This document shows, piece by piece, positions 1 to 11,641 of a stretch of DNA of 64,000 bases. Every line of letters starts with the position of its first letter. Position 1 is the stretch's first letter. The position numbers were made by a program, and so were the translations under genes. The notes under the pieces were generated by a model. It searched no databases, was not told where the DNA came from, and was given only the letters and a program-made list of their open reading frames with translations. This stretch comes from Roseomonas aerilata DSM 19363. GTDB taxonomy: Bacteria; Pseudomonadota; Alphaproteobacteria; Acetobacterales; Acetobacteraceae. The DNA lies in contig NZ_JONP01000004.1 of the NCBI RefSeq assembly GCF_000711725.1, positions 186,001-250,000 of the forward strand, given 5' to 3'.

Positions 1-347
1 GCATCCACCGGGCAGGCCTCCTCGCAGAGACCGCAATAGATGCACTTGGTCATGTCGAGGTCGTAGCGCGTCGTGCGGCGGGAAGCGTCCTCGCGCGGCT
101 CGGACTCGATAGTGATGCAGACGGCCGGGCAGACCGCCTCACAGAGCTTGCAGGCAATGCAGCGCTCCTCCCCATTGGGGTAGCGGCGCAATGCGTGCTC
201 CCCCCGGAAGCGCGGGCTCAGCGGAGAGCGCTCGGAGGGGTAGTTGATGGTGGCCTTCGGCTTGAAGAAGGCACGCAGCGTCAGCCCCATGCCGGAGATA
301 ATCTCCGTCAGCAGGAGGCTGCGCGCGATGCGGTCGAGCGTCGCCAT
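1..347 (-). CDS. nuoI: NADH-quinone oxidoreductase subunit I (3' part outside window)
   Basis: This is the peripheral-arm subunit of complex I that carries two [4Fe-4S] clusters (N6a and N6b) and relays electrons from NuoG to NuoB. The visible 115 residues include both ferredoxin motifs: C63, C66, C69 with C73-P, and C102, C105, C108 with C112-P, the canonical CxxCxxCxxxCP spacing. It starts with ATG 44 bp after the nuoH stop and is read as the last visible gene of the nuo operon. The C-terminal part runs off the left edge, so completeness cannot be judged. Confidence 0.97.
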   Translation of the reverse strand, partial: MATLDRIARSLLLTEIISGMGLTLRAFFKPKATINYPSERSPLSPRFRGEHALRRYPNGEERCIACKLCEAVCPAVCITIESEPREDASRRTTRYDLDMTKCIYCGLCEEACPVD

Positions 348-391
348 TCAGCGGACCTTTCGCGGGCGCAGGTTGCGCCGAAGTGTCGAAA

Positions 392-1402
392 TCATGTCGG
401 AAGCCAGCCCGCCACCTTCAGCACGCCCGCGGTGATCACCAGCCAGATGAGGCTGATCGGCAGGAACACCTTCCAGCCGAGCCGCATGAGCTGGTCGTAG
501 CGGTAGCGCGGGAAGGTCGCGCGGACCCAGACGAAGACGAAGAGACAGAAGCAGACCTTCAGGATGAACCAGACCGGCCCAGGCACCAGGTTCAGCGGCG
601 CCACGTCGAAGGGCGGCAGCCAGCCCCCGAGGAAGAGGATCGTGGTGAGCGAGGACATGAGGATCATGTTCGCGTACTCACCGAGGAAGAAGAGGGCGAA
701 GGTCATCGCGGAGTATTCCACGAAGAACCCCGCCACCAGCTCCGATTCACCCTCGGGCAGGTCGAAGGGCGCCCGGTTCGTCTCTGCCAGGGTGGAGATG
801 AAGAAGATGACGAACATCGGGAAGAGCGGGATGAAGAACCACACCGTCTTCTGCGCCAGCACCACGTCCGTCAGGTTCAGCGACCCCACGCAGAGCAGCA
901 CGGTGACGATCACGAAGCCCATCGAGACCTCGTAGGACACCATCTGCGCCGCCGAGCGGAGCGCGCCGAGAAAGGCGTATTTCGAGTTCGATGCCCAGCC
1001 CGCGATAATGATGCCGTAGACCCCGAGTGAGGAGATCGCGAAGAGGTAGAGCACCCCGACATTGATGTCGGCGACCGCCCAGCCCTCGTTCACGGGGATC
1101 ACCGCCCAGGCGATCATCGCGAGCGAGAAGGTGAGCATCGGCGCCATGATGAAGAGCACCCGGCTCGCGCCCGCGGGCACGATCGTTTCCTTCATCAGCA
1201 TCTTGCCGGCATCGGCGAAGGGCTGCAGCAGCCCGAAGAAGCCGACCACATTCGGCCCCTTCCGCAGCTGCATCGCGCCGAGGATCTTGCGCTCCGCCCA
1301 GGTGAGATAGGCCACGAAGATCAGCAGCGGCACCAGCAACGCCAGCGCCTGGGCCAGCGTCAGCGACAGCACCCCAATGGGGGAGTTGAGGAAGTCGGTC
1401 AT
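392..1402 (-). CDS. nuoH: NADH-quinone oxidoreductase subunit H
   Basis: This 336-residue membrane subunit of complex I (ND1 homologue) contributes to the quinone-binding chamber and the start of the proton path. It has about eight hydrophobic helices, and the conserved loops [14 protein letters not shown] and [21 protein letters not shown] are clearly present. A longer reading frame would start 45 bases upstream, but the ATG at 1402 overlaps the nuoG stop (ATGA) and begins with the family-typical short N-terminus, so I chose it. It lies between nuoG and nuoI in the standard order. Confidence 0.97.
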   Translation of the reverse strand: MTDFLNSPIGVLSLTLAQALALLVPLLIFVAYLTWAERKILGAMQLRKGPNVVGFFGLLQPFADAGKMLMKETIVPAGASRVLFIMAPMLTFSLAMIAWAVIPVNEGWAVADINVGVLYLFAISSLGVYGIIIAGWASNSKYAFLGALRSAAQMVSYEVSMGFVIVTVLLCVGSLNLTDVVLAQKTVWFFIPLFPMFVIFFISTLAETNRAPFDLPEGESELVAGFFVEYSAMTFALFFLGEYANMILMSSLTTILFLGGWLPPFDVAPLNLVPGPVWFILKVCFCLFVFVWVRATFPRYRYDQLMRLGWKVFLPISLIWLVITAGVLKVAGWLPT

Positions 1403-3465
1403 CACTCGGCCGCCATGGCGGGGGTTGGCGCATGGGTGCGCGCGCATTCCGCCATCACGTCACTCGCCCGGCCCATGACATCGGCCTGGTAGTAGTTCGT
1501 AATGAAGGGCACGAAGGGCTCGCTCCCCACCGCCCCGGCATCCCCGGCGGGGATGGCGGAAACAACGGCCGGCGGCGGCAGCTCGTCCACGCGTTCGAAG
1601 ACCGGGTTCGCCCCGACCAGTCGCGAGCGAACCCCGAACAGGTCGTCATAGGGCAGCGGATGCCCGAGCAGCTCGCTCGCTGCACGAATGATCCGCCAGT
1701 CCTCGCGCGCCTCGCCCGGTGGGAAGACACCGCGGCGGCCACGCTGCACGCGCCCCTCGGTGCTGACGTAGGTGCCGTCCTTCTCCAGGTAGGTCGCGCC
1801 CGGAAGAATAACGTCCGCGCGGCCCGCCATGCGGTCCCCGTGGTGCCCCTGGTAGATCACGAAGGTGCCCGGCGCGATCAGCGCGGGATCGAAGGCATCC
1901 GCGCCAAGCAGCCAGAGCGCATCTACCCCGCCGCCGAGCATCGCGCCCAGGCCCTTGCCCCCCTGCCCCGGCAGGAAGCCGAGATCGAGCGCCGCGACCT
2001 GCCCGCCCTGCGTGTGCAGCAGGTTGAAGCCGTTCCAGTCCTCCCGCACCGCGTTGAGCGACTGCGCCAGCCCCCAGGCCGCCGCCAGAACCGCCGCACC
2101 GTCCAGCCGCGCGAGCGCCCCGCGCCCGACGAGGATCATCGGCCGCTTGGCGTTGCGCAGCACCTCGCCGAAGGCGCCGCCAAGCACCTCGGCGATGGCC
2201 GCCGGCCCGTCGCCCAGATACTGCACGGGGTAGGTGAGGTCCGCCCGAGGCCCGATTGCCGCGACCGGCATCCGGTTGTTCATCACCTTGCGCCGGATGC
2301 GCGAGTTCAGCACCGGCGCCTCGAGGCGCGGGTTGCTGCCGATGATGATCACCGCATCCGCCACGTCGATCCCGGTGATCCCGGAATTGAAGAGGTAGAA
2401 GGCGCGGTTGGATCCATCCAGCGCCGCCCCGTCCTCGCGGCAGTCGAGGTTGGAGGAGCCGAGCGCCCCCATCAGGTCCTTCAGGGCCACGATGCTCTCG
2501 GCATCGGCCAGCCCGCCGGCCACCGCGCCAATGCGCTCGCCCGGCAATCCCTTGAACTTGGCCGCGATCGCCCCGAAAGCCTCCGGCCAGGACGCCGCGC
2601 GCAGCTTGCCGCCCTCCCGGATCCAGGGCCGGTCCAGCCGGCGCTTCTTGAGGGCGTCGAAGGAGAAGCGGCCGCGGTCGGCCATCCACTCCTCGTTCAC
2701 CTCCTCATGCACGCGCGGCAGGATGCGCAGCACGTCCGGCCCGCGCGCATCCACGCGGATATTCGTGCCCATCGCGTCCAGCACGTCGATGCTGTCCGTC
2801 TTCGTCAGCTCCCAGGGCCGCGTCATGAAGGCGTAGGGACGGCTGGTCAGCGCGCCCACCGGGCAGATGTCGATCAGGTTGCCCGAGAGCTCGGAGGACA
2901 GCGCCTTCTCGACATAGGTCGTGATTTCCATCGCCTCGCCGCGGCCCACCGCGCCGAGCTCAGGCACGCCGGCCACCTCGGTCGCGAAGCGGACGCAGCG
3001 CGTGCACTGGATGCAGCGCGTCATGATCGTCTTGATCAGCGGGCCGAGATACTTGTCGGTCACCGACCGCTTGTTCTCGTGATAGCGGCTGGAATCGCCG
3101 CCATAGGCCATCGCCTGGTCCTGCAGGTCGCACTCGCCGCCCTGGTCGCAGATCGGGCAGTCCAGCGGGTGGTTGATCAGCAGGAACTCCATCACGCCCC
3201 GGCGCGCGTTGCGCACGGTCGGGCTGTCCGTGATGATCTTCATGCCGTCCATCACCGGGAAGGCGCAGGAGGCCACCGGCTTCGGCGCCTTCTCCACTTC
3301 CACCAGGCACATCCGGCAATTGCCGGCGATCGACAGGCGCTCGTGGTAGCAGAAGCGCGGGATTTCCGCGCCGGCCAGCTCGGCGGCCTGGAGAGCCGTG
3401 GCGCCCAGCGGCACCTCGACCTCCTTGCCGTCCACCGTGACCTTGATGAGCTTCACTTCGCTCAT
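1402..3465 (-). CDS. nuoG: NADH-quinone oxidoreductase subunit G
   Basis: This is the large iron-sulfur subunit of the NADH module of complex I, 687 residues. The N-terminal ferredoxin domain has [2Fe-2S] ligands C39, C50, C53 and C67. A His-ligated [4Fe-4S] site follows (H99, C103, C106, C112), then a second [4Fe-4S] site (C151, C154, C157, C201). The rest is a molybdopterin-oxidoreductase-like domain that is structural in complex I. The length is normal for alphaproteobacteria. The gap to nuoF is 6 bp, and the gene overlaps nuoH by the ATGA junction. Confidence 0.97.
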   Translation of the reverse strand: MSEVKLIKVTVDGKEVEVPLGATALQAAELAGAEIPRFCYHERLSIAGNCRMCLVEVEKAPKPVASCAFPVMDGMKIITDSPTVRNARRGVMEFLLINHPLDCPICDQGGECDLQDQAMAYGGDSSRYHENKRSVTDKYLGPLIKTIMTRCIQCTRCVRFATEVAGVPELGAVGRGEAMEITTYVEKALSSELSGNLIDICPVGALTSRPYAFMTRPWELTKTDSIDVLDAMGTNIRVDARGPDVLRILPRVHEEVNEEWMADRGRFSFDALKKRRLDRPWIREGGKLRAASWPEAFGAIAAKFKGLPGERIGAVAGGLADAESIVALKDLMGALGSSNLDCREDGAALDGSNRAFYLFNSGITGIDVADAVIIIGSNPRLEAPVLNSRIRRKVMNNRMPVAAIGPRADLTYPVQYLGDGPAAIAEVLGGAFGEVLRNAKRPMILVGRGALARLDGAAVLAAAWGLAQSLNAVREDWNGFNLLHTQGGQVAALDLGFLPGQGGKGLGAMLGGGVDALWLLGADAFDPALIAPGTFVIYQGHHGDRMAGRADVILPGATYLEKDGTYVSTEGRVQRGRRGVFPPGEAREDWRIIRAASELLGHPLPYDDLFGVRSRLVGANPVFERVDELPPPAVVSAIPAGDAGAVGSEPFVPFITNYYQADVMGRASDVMAECARTHAPTPAMAAE

Positions 3466-3471
3466 GGTTTC

Positions 3472-4782
<1,311 letters not shown>

Positions 4783-4784
4783 GG

Positions 4785-5441
4785 TCAGTCCCCTCCCGGG
4801 ACATCAAGCAGCGTCAGCGGCCCACCCTCCGGCGCGCTCGTCTGGCGCCCCGTGGTGCTGCCCGGCGCCGGGCGCTCGCCGCGGCGCAGCGCCTCGATCA
4901 GCTGAACCGTGCGGTCGTAGTCCAGGTCCTCGTAGTAGTCGTCGTCCACCTGCAGGATCGGCGCGTTCACGCAGGCACCGAGGCATTCCACCTCGGTCAT
5001 CGTGAACAGCCCGTCCTCGCTCGTGTGGCCATAACCCTGGACCTTCGCCGCGTCCTTGCAGGCCTGGAATACGTCATCCGAGCCCCGCAGCATGCAGGGC
5101 GTCGTCCCGCAGACCTGGAGGTGAAACCGGCCGATCGGCTTCGTGTTGAACATGAAGTAGAAGGTCGCGACCTCGTAGACGCGGATCGGCGCCATGCCGA
5201 GCCGATCGCCCACCCGGTCCATGGCGATGCGCGGCACCCAGGCGCTGCCGGTCTGGCGGCCCATCTGCTTCTGCACGACATAGAGCAGCGGGATGACACC
5301 TGAGGCCTTCTTGCTCTCGGGATAGCGCGCGAGGATCTTGGCGATCTGCGCCTCGCTCTCCGCGTCGAACTCGAAGCTGTCGGGCTCCGCGCGGCTGTTC
5401 CGCCAGTTGGGGTCGAGGTGATCGGTAGCAGCTTCGGTCAT
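4785..5441 (-). CDS. nuoE: NADH-quinone oxidoreductase subunit E
   Basis: This thioredoxin-fold subunit of the NADH module, 218 residues, binds the off-path [2Fe-2S] cluster N1a through C111, C116, C153 and C157 (CGTTPC and ECLGAC motifs). The last ~25 residues are a proline- and glycine-rich tail, as in other alphaproteobacterial NuoE proteins, which are longer than the enterobacterial form. Its ATG overlaps the nuoD stop by four bases. Confidence 0.97.
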   Translation of the reverse strand: MTEAATDHLDPNWRNSRAEPDSFEFDAESEAQIAKILARYPESKKASGVIPLLYVVQKQMGRQTGSAWVPRIAMDRVGDRLGMAPIRVYEVATFYFMFNTKPIGRFHLQVCGTTPCMLRGSDDVFQACKDAAKVQGYGHTSEDGLFTMTEVECLGACVNAPILQVDDDYYEDLDYDRTVQLIEALRRGERPAPGSTTGRQTSAPEGGPLTLLDVPGGD

Positions 5442-6691
5442 CGATCGATCTCCCCGAAAACGATATCGAGGCTGCCGATCACCGCCACGGCGTCGGCCAG
5501 CATATGGCCCTTCGAAAGCACCTCCATCGCCTGGAGATGCGCGAAGCCCGGCGCCCGGATCTTGCAGCGATAGGGCCTGTTGGTCCCGTTCGCCACCAGA
5601 TACACGCCGAACTCGCCCTTCGGCGCCTCGACGGCCGTGTAGGTCGCGCCCTCCGGCACGTGATAGCCCTCGGTGTAGAGCTTGAAGTGATGGATCAGCG
5701 CCTCCATCGAGCGCTTCATCTCGCCACGCCGCGGCCCGACGATCTTGCGGTCATCCACCTTCACCGGCCCTTCCGGCATCTGGTCGAGGCACTGGTGGAT
5801 GATCTTCAGGCTCTCCCGCATCTCCGCCATGCGGACGAGATAGCGGTCGTAGCAGTCACCGTGGCGCCCGACCGGGATCTCGAAGTCCATCCGGTCGTAC
5901 ATGTCATAGGGCTGCTGCCGGCGCAGGTCCCAGGCAAGGCCCGAGGCGCGCAGGCAGGGACCGGAGAAGCCCCAGTCCATCGCCTGCTCGGCCGTCATCA
6001 CGCCAATATCGACGGTGCGCTGCTTGAAGATGCGGTTGTCCGTCAGCAGCCCCGCCAGCTCGTCGATGAACTTCGGGAACTGGTTGCACCAGGCGCGGAT
6101 ACGATCCGTCAGCCCCGGCGGCAGGTCCCGCGCCACGCCGCCCGGCCGGAAGTAGTTCGCGTGGTAATGGCTGCCCGAAACCTGCTCGTAGAACTCAAGC
6201 AGCGTCTCCCGCTGCTCGAAGCCCCAGAGGGAGGGCGTGATGGCGCCGCAGTCCAGGGCGTAGGTCGTGATGTTCAGCAGGTGGTTCGCGATGCGCGTGA
6301 TCTCGGCGAACATCGTGCGGATGTACTTCGCCCGCTCCGGCGCCTCGATCCCGAGCAGCTTCTCCTGCGCGAGCGCGAACACGTGCTCCATGCACATGGG
6401 CGAGACGTAGTCGAGCCGATCGAAATACGGCATCGCCTGGATATAGGTCTTGTACTCGATCAGCTTCTCGGTGCCGCGATGCAGCAGGCCGATATGCGGA
6501 TCGGCGCGCTCCACCACCTCGCCCTTCATCTCGAGGATGAGGCGAAGCACGCCGTGCGCAGCCGGGTGCTGCGGGCCGAAGTTGATCGTGTGGCTGTCCA
6601 CCTCGACGCGGCGCGTCTCGGTCGCCGTCTCGGCGGTGGCCCCTGGCGCGGCCGTGCCGAGCGGCAGGGAGTCGGCGGTCGTCAGGCTCAT
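5438..6691 (-). CDS. nuoD: NADH-quinone oxidoreductase subunit D
   Basis: This is the 49-kDa subunit homologue, 417 residues, which forms the quinone pocket with NuoB. The conserved N-terminal [13 protein letters not shown] motif holds the His residues near the quinone head group. The motif [12 protein letters not shown] and the C-terminal end DIVFGEIDR are family hallmarks. An N-terminal extension of about 30 residues rich in Ala and Thr precedes the conserved core. It overlaps nuoC upstream and nuoE downstream by four bases each. Confidence 0.97.
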   Translation of the reverse strand: MSLTTADSLPLGTAAPGATAETATETRRVEVDSHTINFGPQHPAAHGVLRLILEMKGEVVERADPHIGLLHRGTEKLIEYKTYIQAMPYFDRLDYVSPMCMEHVFALAQEKLLGIEAPERAKYIRTMFAEITRIANHLLNITTYALDCGAITPSLWGFEQRETLLEFYEQVSGSHYHANYFRPGGVARDLPPGLTDRIRAWCNQFPKFIDELAGLLTDNRIFKQRTVDIGVMTAEQAMDWGFSGPCLRASGLAWDLRRQQPYDMYDRMDFEIPVGRHGDCYDRYLVRMAEMRESLKIIHQCLDQMPEGPVKVDDRKIVGPRRGEMKRSMEALIHHFKLYTEGYHVPEGATYTAVEAPKGEFGVYLVANGTNRPYRCKIRAPGFAHLQAMEVLSKGHMLADAVAVIGSLDIVFGEIDR

Positions 6692-7365
6692 GGCTGCTTC
6701 TCCGCGGTCCCATCCTCGACTTGCGGCTTGTCGAGCAGCGAGGTCTCGGAAGGCGCGATGCGGTTCAGATGGACCTTCTCGTCGCCCGGAAGGGTCGTCA
6801 GGCCCTCCCAGGGAGAGAGGAAGTCAAAATCACGGAAATCCTGCTGGAGCTTCACGGGCTCGTAGACCACCTCGCGCCGCTCCGCGTCGTAGCGGACCTC
6901 GACATGGCCGGTCAGCGGGAAGTCCTTGCGGAGCGGATGACCCTTGAAGCCGTAATCCGTGAGGATCCGGCGCATGTCCTCCAGCCCCTCGAAGGCGATG
7001 CCGTACATGTCCCAGGCCTCGCGCTCGAACCAGGTGGCCGTCGACCAGATGGCGGAGACGCTCGGCACGGCATTCTCGGCATCCGTCGTGGCCAGCACGC
7101 GGATCCGGTGGTTATGCGTGAGCGAGAGAAGGTTCCAAACCACCTCGAACCGCTCCTCGCGCTCCGGATAGTCCACGCCGCAGATGTCCATGCACTGCTC
7201 GAAGGCGAAGCGCGGGTCGGTGCGCAGCACCGTCATCACGTTCCGAACCTGATCGCGGTGGATGCGGATCGCCAGCTCGTTCCCGCGGGCGATACTGGCC
7301 TCGAGCAGCACGCCCGCCGGCAGGGTTTCGGCGAGCGCGGTGCCGAGCGCGGAAAGGTCAGCCAC
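6688..7365 (-). CDS. nuoC: NADH-quinone oxidoreductase subunit C
   Basis: This is the 30-kDa subunit homologue, which scaffolds the connecting module of complex I. The signature [14 protein letters not shown] and the following [19 protein letters not shown] are present. An upstream in-frame ATG at 7527 would add an Arg/Ser-rich stretch read out of frame across nuoB. I therefore prefer the GTG at 7365, which overlaps the nuoB stop by eight bases and gives 225 residues, close to the family length. It is a separate gene, not fused to nuoD as in enterobacteria. Confidence 0.93.
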   Translation of the reverse strand: MADLSALGTALAETLPAGVLLEASIARGNELAIRIHRDQVRNVMTVLRTDPRFAFEQCMDICGVDYPEREERFEVVWNLLSLTHNHRIRVLATTDAENAVPSVSAIWSTATWFEREAWDMYGIAFEGLEDMRRILTDYGFKGHPLRKDFPLTGHVEVRYDAERREVVYEPVKLQQDFRDFDFLSPWEGLTTLPGDEKVHLNRIAPSETSLLDKPQVEDGTAEKQP

Positions 7366-7945
7366 GAAGGATCGTCCCCGTCCTGCGGATCTTCTTCTGG
7401 AGTTGCATGATCCCGTAGACCAGCGCCTCCGCCGTCGGCGGGCAGCCCGGCACGTAGACATCGACCGGCACAATCCGGTCGCAGCCGCGCACCACGCTGT
7501 AGCTCCAGTGGTAGTACCCGCCGCCATTGGCGCAGGACCCCATGGAGATGACCCAGCGCGGCTCGCTCATCTGGTCGTAGACCTTGCGCAGCGCGGGAGC
7601 CATCTTGTTGGTCAGCGTGCCCGCCACGATCATCACGTCCGACTGCCGCGGCGACCCCCGCGGGATCACGCCGAAGCGGTCGAGGTCGTAGCGCGCCATG
7701 TAGGCGTGGATCATCGGCACGGCGCAGCAGGCCAGGCCGAAGGTCATCGGCCAGAGGCTGCCCGTGCGGGCCCAGTTCACCACCTTGTCCAGGTTGGCGA
7801 CCACGAAGCCCTTCTCCTCGACCTCGTCGGTCACGCCGCGCAGGACGGCGTCCTGCTCGGGGCCGGGCGGCAGGGCTTTGCCGTTCCAGGCGATCGAGGT
7901 CGTGTTCGCCCCGCTGATGTTCGTCTGCTCGCCGACGCCGCTCAT
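7358..7945 (-). CDS. nuoB: NADH-quinone oxidoreductase subunit B
   Basis: This subunit holds cluster N2, which donates electrons to quinone. It has 195 residues from the ATG at 7945. The N2 ligands are the tandem C73-C74, C138 and C168 (motifs [19 protein letters not shown] and YVPGCPP). The chosen start has a GGAGG Shine-Dalgarno sequence about eight bases upstream; a longer frame starting at 8023 would run through the hairpin-rich spacer. The 118-bp spacer from nuoA is the only long gap within nuoA-nuoG. Confidence 0.96.
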   Translation of the reverse strand: MSGVGEQTNISGANTTSIAWNGKALPPGPEQDAVLRGVTDEVEEKGFVVANLDKVVNWARTGSLWPMTFGLACCAVPMIHAYMARYDLDRFGVIPRGSPRQSDVMIVAGTLTNKMAPALRKVYDQMSEPRWVISMGSCANGGGYYHWSYSVVRGCDRIVPVDVYVPGCPPTAEALVYGIMQLQKKIRRTGTILRG

Positions 7946-7954
7946 CGCATCGTC

Positions 7955-8063
7955 CTCCGCGCGTCGCCGCGCGTCATGTTCTTGCATGCCAGGCCCCGGA
8001 TGGGCCGGCGCGTCTCGCCGCACCTTCGCGCGCGGCTCGTCTCTCCGCGCGTCGCCGCGCGGA
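7955..8063 (-). repeat. Duplicated 19-bp hairpin element in the nuoA-nuoB spacer
   Basis: The 19-mer CTCCGCGCGTCGCCGCGCG occurs at 7955-7973 and again, identically, at 8044-8062. Each copy can fold with a TCGC loop: copy 8046-8063 gives a perfect 7-bp stem of C and G, and copy 7957-7974 a 6-bp stem. One copy abuts the nuoA stop and the other ends about ten bases before the nuoB start, over its ribosome binding site region. A role in mRNA processing, stability or translational tuning between the two genes is inference. Confidence 0.7.
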
Positions 8064-8432
8064 TCATTCCCAGTCCAGCGCGCCCTTGCGCCACTCGTAC
8101 ACGAAGCCGACTGTCAGCAGGCCCAGAAAGCCCATCATCGAGAGGAAGCCCACCCAACCGATGCCACCGAGCGACACGGCCCAGGGAAACAGGAAGGCCA
8201 CCTCAAGGTCGAAGATGATGAACAGGATCGCCACGAGGTAGAATCGCACGTCGAAGCGGCGCCGCGTGTCGTCGAAGGGCTCAAATCCGCACTCGTAGGT
8301 CGAGAGCTTTTCCGAGTCCGGCTTCTGCCGCGCCGCGAGGACAGACCCCCCGACCATGGCGATGCTGATCGCCGCAGCGATCGCGAGGAAAATCAGGATC
8401 GGGAAGTAGTTAGCCAGCAGCGGCTGGGTCAT
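8064..8432 (-). CDS. nuoA: NADH-quinone oxidoreductase subunit A
   Basis: This small membrane subunit (ND3 homologue), 122 residues, has three transmembrane helices. The TM1-2 loop contains the conserved [12 protein letters not shown] motif with the quinone-site cysteine, and TM2 has the [11 protein letters not shown] motif. ATG 8432 is preferred over an upstream one at 8516 because family members begin just before the first helix. It is the first gene of the nuo operon in this window. The operon promoter must lie in 8433-8642, where I see no clear -35/-10 pair. Confidence 0.96.
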   Translation of the reverse strand: MTQPLLANYFPILIFLAIAAAISIAMVGGSVLAARQKPDSEKLSTYECGFEPFDDTRRRFDVRFYLVAILFIIFDLEVAFLFPWAVSLGGIGWVGFLSMMGFLGLLTVGFVYEWRKGALDWE

Positions 8433-8642
8433 CGTGCCCTCAGTGCTTTCCGGGGACCCGGCTCCCCTGGAGGCACCGGATACGCCCATGGGCGCTGAGG
8501 CGATGCCGCAGCGCAACGCACGCTACATATAGGCCCCCGTTCCCTTCCGCCATAGGGCTGCGGCCGGGGCGTTGCAGAATAAACGCAGCTTAATCAACGG
8601 TTGCGAGCGGTTCGCAACACCATCTTCCACTCGCAACGGGCC

Positions 8643-8677
8643 GAAAAAACGAAAACGCCGCCCGGTGAGGGGCGGCG
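8643..8677 (-). terminator. Rho-independent terminator after tRNA-Asp
   Basis: On the minus strand the sequence forms an 8-bp stem (CGCCGCCC at 8656-8663 on plus, paired with GGGCGGCG at 8670-8677) with a 6-base loop. It is followed by the T-rich run complementary to 8644-8655. It lies 17 bases after the encoded CCA of tRNA-Asp and ends the tRNA transcript before the nuo operon. Confidence 0.88.
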
Positions 8678-8693
8678 CTTCGATATCGTCGCG

Positions 8694-8770
<77 letters not shown>

Positions 8771-8841
8771 TCGCGTCGTGAGGGGCCGTTTATGGGGTCC
8801 GACAGGGCCTGTCAACCCGACCCGGACGCCATAAGGCAGAA

Positions 8842-8913
8842 TGGGCGCTGAGGGATTCGAACCCCCGGCATCCTCGGTGTAAACGAGGCGCTCTACCGCT
8901 GAGCTAAGCGCCC
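8842..8913 (-). tRNA. tRNA-Val (anticodon TAC)
   Basis: The minus strand gives acceptor GGGCGCT/AGCGCCC, D-arm GCTCAGCGGTAGAGC, anticodon stem CCTCG/CGAGG with loop TTTACAC, and a T-arm with GGTTCGAATCC. The anticodon TAC decodes valine. Unlike the neighbouring tRNA-Asp, the terminal CCA is not encoded; the discriminator A is followed by TTC. The gene lies between lon and tRNA-Asp. Confidence 0.96.
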
Positions 8914-8973
8914 ACAAGCCCGCGCACGCAGCCTAGCCGAGCCCTGCGCGCCGCGCCACGGCCCCGGACAAAG

Positions 8974-9002
8974 GAAAAGGGCGCCAGCTCCCGCCGACGC
9001 CC
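8974..9002 (-). terminator. Possible lon terminator
   Basis: About 30 bases after the lon stop, the minus strand has GGGCG pairing with CGCCC across a G-rich loop, followed by TTTTCC. The 5-bp core can be extended with one mismatch. The short stem keeps confidence moderate. Confidence 0.45.
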
Positions 9003-9029
9003 CCTCCCCGTCTTCCTGACGCCGCAGGA

Positions 9030-11450
9030 TCAGTGCGGCAGCAGCGCCGTCGAGGCAGGATCCCCCGCCGCCGGCTTGGAGGGCGTGACCTCCTCCGGCT
9101 CGATCCAGTCGATCGGCTCCGGCCGACGCACCAGGGCCTGCGCGATCACCTCGTCCACATGGGAGACGGGGATGACCTTCAGCACCTTGGTCACGCTCTC
9201 CGGGATATCGGCCAGGTCCTTCTCGTTCTCCTTCGGGATGAAGACGGTGCCGACGCCGGCGCGCAGCGCCGCCAGCAGCTTCTCCTTCAGCCCGCCGATC
9301 GGCAGCACCCGTCCGCGCAGCGTAATCTCGCCGGTCATTGCCACGTCCTTCCGGACAGGAATGCCCGTGAGGATCGAGACGATGCTCGTCGCCATCGCGA
9401 TACCAGCGGAAGGCCCGTCCTTGGGCGTCGCACCCTCGGGCACGTGGACGTGGATGTCCCGCTTCTCGAAGATGTTCGGCTTGATCCCGAAGCTGGTCGC
9501 CCGGCTCCGGACATAGGACACTGCCGCCGAGACGCTCTCCTGCATGACGTCGCCGAGCTTGCCGGTGTGCTTCACGGCGCCCTTGCCGGGCAGCAGCACC
9601 GCCTCGATCGTCAGGATCTCACCACCCACCTCGGTCCAGGCGAGGCCAGTGACGGCGCCCACCATGTCCTCGGCCTCGGCCTCGCCGTAGCGGAACTTCC
9701 GCACGCCCGCGTACTTGCCAAGGTTCTCGTCGGTGATCTCCACCTTCGTCGCCTTGCCGGAGACGATCTCGCGCACGGCCTTGCGGGCCAGCCCGCCGAT
9801 CTCCCGCTCGAGGTTACGGACGCCGGCCTCGCGCGTGTAGTAGCGCACCAGGTCGCGCACGGCGTCGTCGGTGACGCTCCACTCCCCCGCCTTCAGCCCG
9901 TTCGCCTCGGAGACCTTGGCGATCAGGTGGCGCCGTGCGATGCCGATCTTCTCATCCTCGGTGTAGCCGGGGATGCGGATGATCTCCATGCGGTCCAGCA
10001 GCGGCTGGGGCATCTTCAGCGAGTTGGCGGTCGTGATGAACATCACGTCCGACAGGTCGTAGTCCACCTCAAGGTAGTGGTCGTTGAAGGTCCCGTTCTG
10101 CTCGGGGTCCAGCACCTCCAGCAGGGCCGAGGACGGGTCCCCGCGCCAGTCGGCGCCGAGCTTGTCGATCTCGTCCAGCAGGAAGAGCGGGTTGGAGCTC
10201 TTCGCCTTCTTCATGCCCTGGATGACCTTGCCGGGCATCGAGCCGATATAGGTCCGCCGGTGGCCGCGCACCTCCGCCTCGTCGCGCACGCCGCCGAGCG
10301 ACATCCGGACGAAGTTGCGGTTCACCGCCTTCGCGATCGACTTGCCAAGCGAGGTCTTGCCGACGCCGGGCGGGCCGACGAGGCACAGGATAGGCCCGCG
10401 GATCTTCTGGCTGCGCGACTGCACCGCCAGGTACTCGATGATCCGCTCCTTCACCTTGTCCAGGCCGAAGTGGTCGGCGTCGAGCACCTTCTGCGCCGCC
10501 TCCAGGTCGATCCGCACCTTCGTGCGCTTCTTCCAGGGGATGGTCAGCATCCAGTCGAGGTAGTTACGGACGACCGTCGCCTCGGCCGACATCGGCGACA
10601 TGCCGCGGAGCTTCTTCAGCTCGCCCATCGCCTTGTCGCGCGCCTCGGGGGAGAGCTTGGTGGCCTTGATCTTGGCCTCCAGCTCCGCGACCTCGTCCTT
10701 GCCCTCCTCGCCCTCGCCCAGCTCCTTCTGGATCGCCTTCATCTGCTCGTTCAGGTAGTACTCGCGCTGGGTCTTCTCCATCTGCCGCTTCACGCGGTTC
10801 CGGATGCGCTTCTCGACCTGAAGGACGCCGATCTCGCTCTCCATATGAGCAAAGACGCGCTCGAGCCGGGCGGGCACGCCCACCGTCTCCAGCAGCTCCT
10901 GCTTCTCGGCGATCTTGAGGTTCAGGTGGGCCGCCACCGTGTCGGCAAGCTTCGCCGGCTCCTCGATCTGGTTGATCGAGACGAGCACCTCGGGCGCGAT
11001 CTTCTTGTTGAGCTTGATGTAGCCCTCGAACTGGCTGACCACCGAGCGGCTGAGCGCCTCGACCTCGCGCGGCTCGGTGGCCGCCTCCTCGATCGTCTCG
11101 GCGAAGGCCTCGAAGTGGGTGCCGGTCTCCTTCCAGCCCACAACGCGGGCACGCCGCCCGCCCTCGACGAGCACCTTCACGGTGCCGTCCGGCAGCTTCA
11201 GCAGCTGGAGCACGGTGGAGACGGTGCCGACATCGAAGAGGTCACCGGCACCAGGATCGTCCTGAGACGCATTGCGCTGGGCCAGCAGGAGGATCTGCTT
11301 GTCCTCCCGCATCACTGTTTCCAGCGCGCGGACGGACTTCTCTCGGCCCACGAAAAGCGGGACGATCATGTGTGGAAAAACAACGATATCGCGGAGAGGA
11401 AGGACGGGCAGGGCCTCGCCCTTGATCAGCTCCACATCGGAATCCGCCAT
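9030..11450 (-). CDS. lon: ATP-dependent protease La
   Basis: This is the cytoplasmic AAA+ serine protease that degrades misfolded and regulatory proteins, 806 residues from ATG 11450. It has the N-terminal LON substrate-binding domain ([15 protein letters not shown]), a coiled-coil stretch (about residues 215-270), an AAA+ module with Walker [10 protein letters not shown] at 359-367, and a C-terminal protease domain. The catalytic serine lies in PKDGPSAG, and the lysine follows in [15 protein letters not shown] motif precedes the chosen ATG; the upstream in-frame extension to 11549 looks unrelated to the family. It is last in the tig-clpP-clpX-lon series. Confidence 0.97.
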   Translation of the reverse strand: MADSDVELIKGEALPVLPLRDIVVFPHMIVPLFVGREKSVRALETVMREDKQILLLAQRNASQDDPGAGDLFDVGTVSTVLQLLKLPDGTVKVLVEGGRRARVVGWKETGTHFEAFAETIEEAATEPREVEALSRSVVSQFEGYIKLNKKIAPEVLVSINQIEEPAKLADTVAAHLNLKIAEKQELLETVGVPARLERVFAHMESEIGVLQVEKRIRNRVKRQMEKTQREYYLNEQMKAIQKELGEGEEGKDEVAELEAKIKATKLSPEARDKAMGELKKLRGMSPMSAEATVVRNYLDWMLTIPWKKRTKVRIDLEAAQKVLDADHFGLDKVKERIIEYLAVQSRSQKIRGPILCLVGPPGVGKTSLGKSIAKAVNRNFVRMSLGGVRDEAEVRGHRRTYIGSMPGKVIQGMKKAKSSNPLFLLDEIDKLGADWRGDPSSALLEVLDPEQNGTFNDHYLEVDYDLSDVMFITTANSLKMPQPLLDRMEIIRIPGYTEDEKIGIARRHLIAKVSEANGLKAGEWSVTDDAVRDLVRYYTREAGVRNLEREIGGLARKAVREIVSGKATKVEITDENLGKYAGVRKFRYGEAEAEDMVGAVTGLAWTEVGGEILTIEAVLLPGKGAVKHTGKLGDVMQESVSAAVSYVRSRATSFGIKPNIFEKRDIHVHVPEGATPKDGPSAGIAMATSIVSILTGIPVRKDVAMTGEITLRGRVLPIGGLKEKLLAALRAGVGTVFIPKENEKDLADIPESVTKVLKVIPVSHVDEVIAQALVRRPEPIDWIEPEEVTPSKPAAGDPASTALLPH

Positions 11451-11530
11451 CGGGACCTCACTTGGACAGTCGGCGCGGGACCGCCCCAAACAGGCACGGC
11501 CCCTTGCCACGGGGGAATGCCCTATGTGGT

Positions 11531-11571
11531 ACCGGGGCGCCTTCCGCACAACTGTGGGACGGCGCCCCGGT
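11531..11571. repeat. Perfect 11-bp inverted repeat upstream of lon
   Basis: ACCGGGGCGCC at 11531-11541 is repeated inverted and without mismatch at 11561-11571, around a 19-base spacer that can partly pair internally. It sits 81-121 bases before the lon ATG and 70 bases after the clpX stop. No U-tract follows on either strand, so it is not a textbook terminator. It may structure the lon leader or end clpX transcription. Confidence 0.65.
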
Positions 11572-11597
11572 CAAAAGGGACCTTGCAAGAAGGATGC

Positions 11598-11632
11598 CCC
11601 CCTGAGAAGGGGGAGCCGCCCCGAAGGGCGGC
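11598..11632 (-). terminator. Two tandem hairpins after clpX
   Basis: Two perfect stems follow each other just past the clpX stop: GCCGCCC / GGGCGGC (11615-11632, loop CGAA) and CCCCCT / AGGGGG (11598-11613, loop GAGA). Their place within 10-45 bases of the stop suggests an end of the clpX message or a stabilising 3' structure. No clear T-run follows. Confidence 0.55.
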
Positions 11633-11641
11633 CAACCCGGC

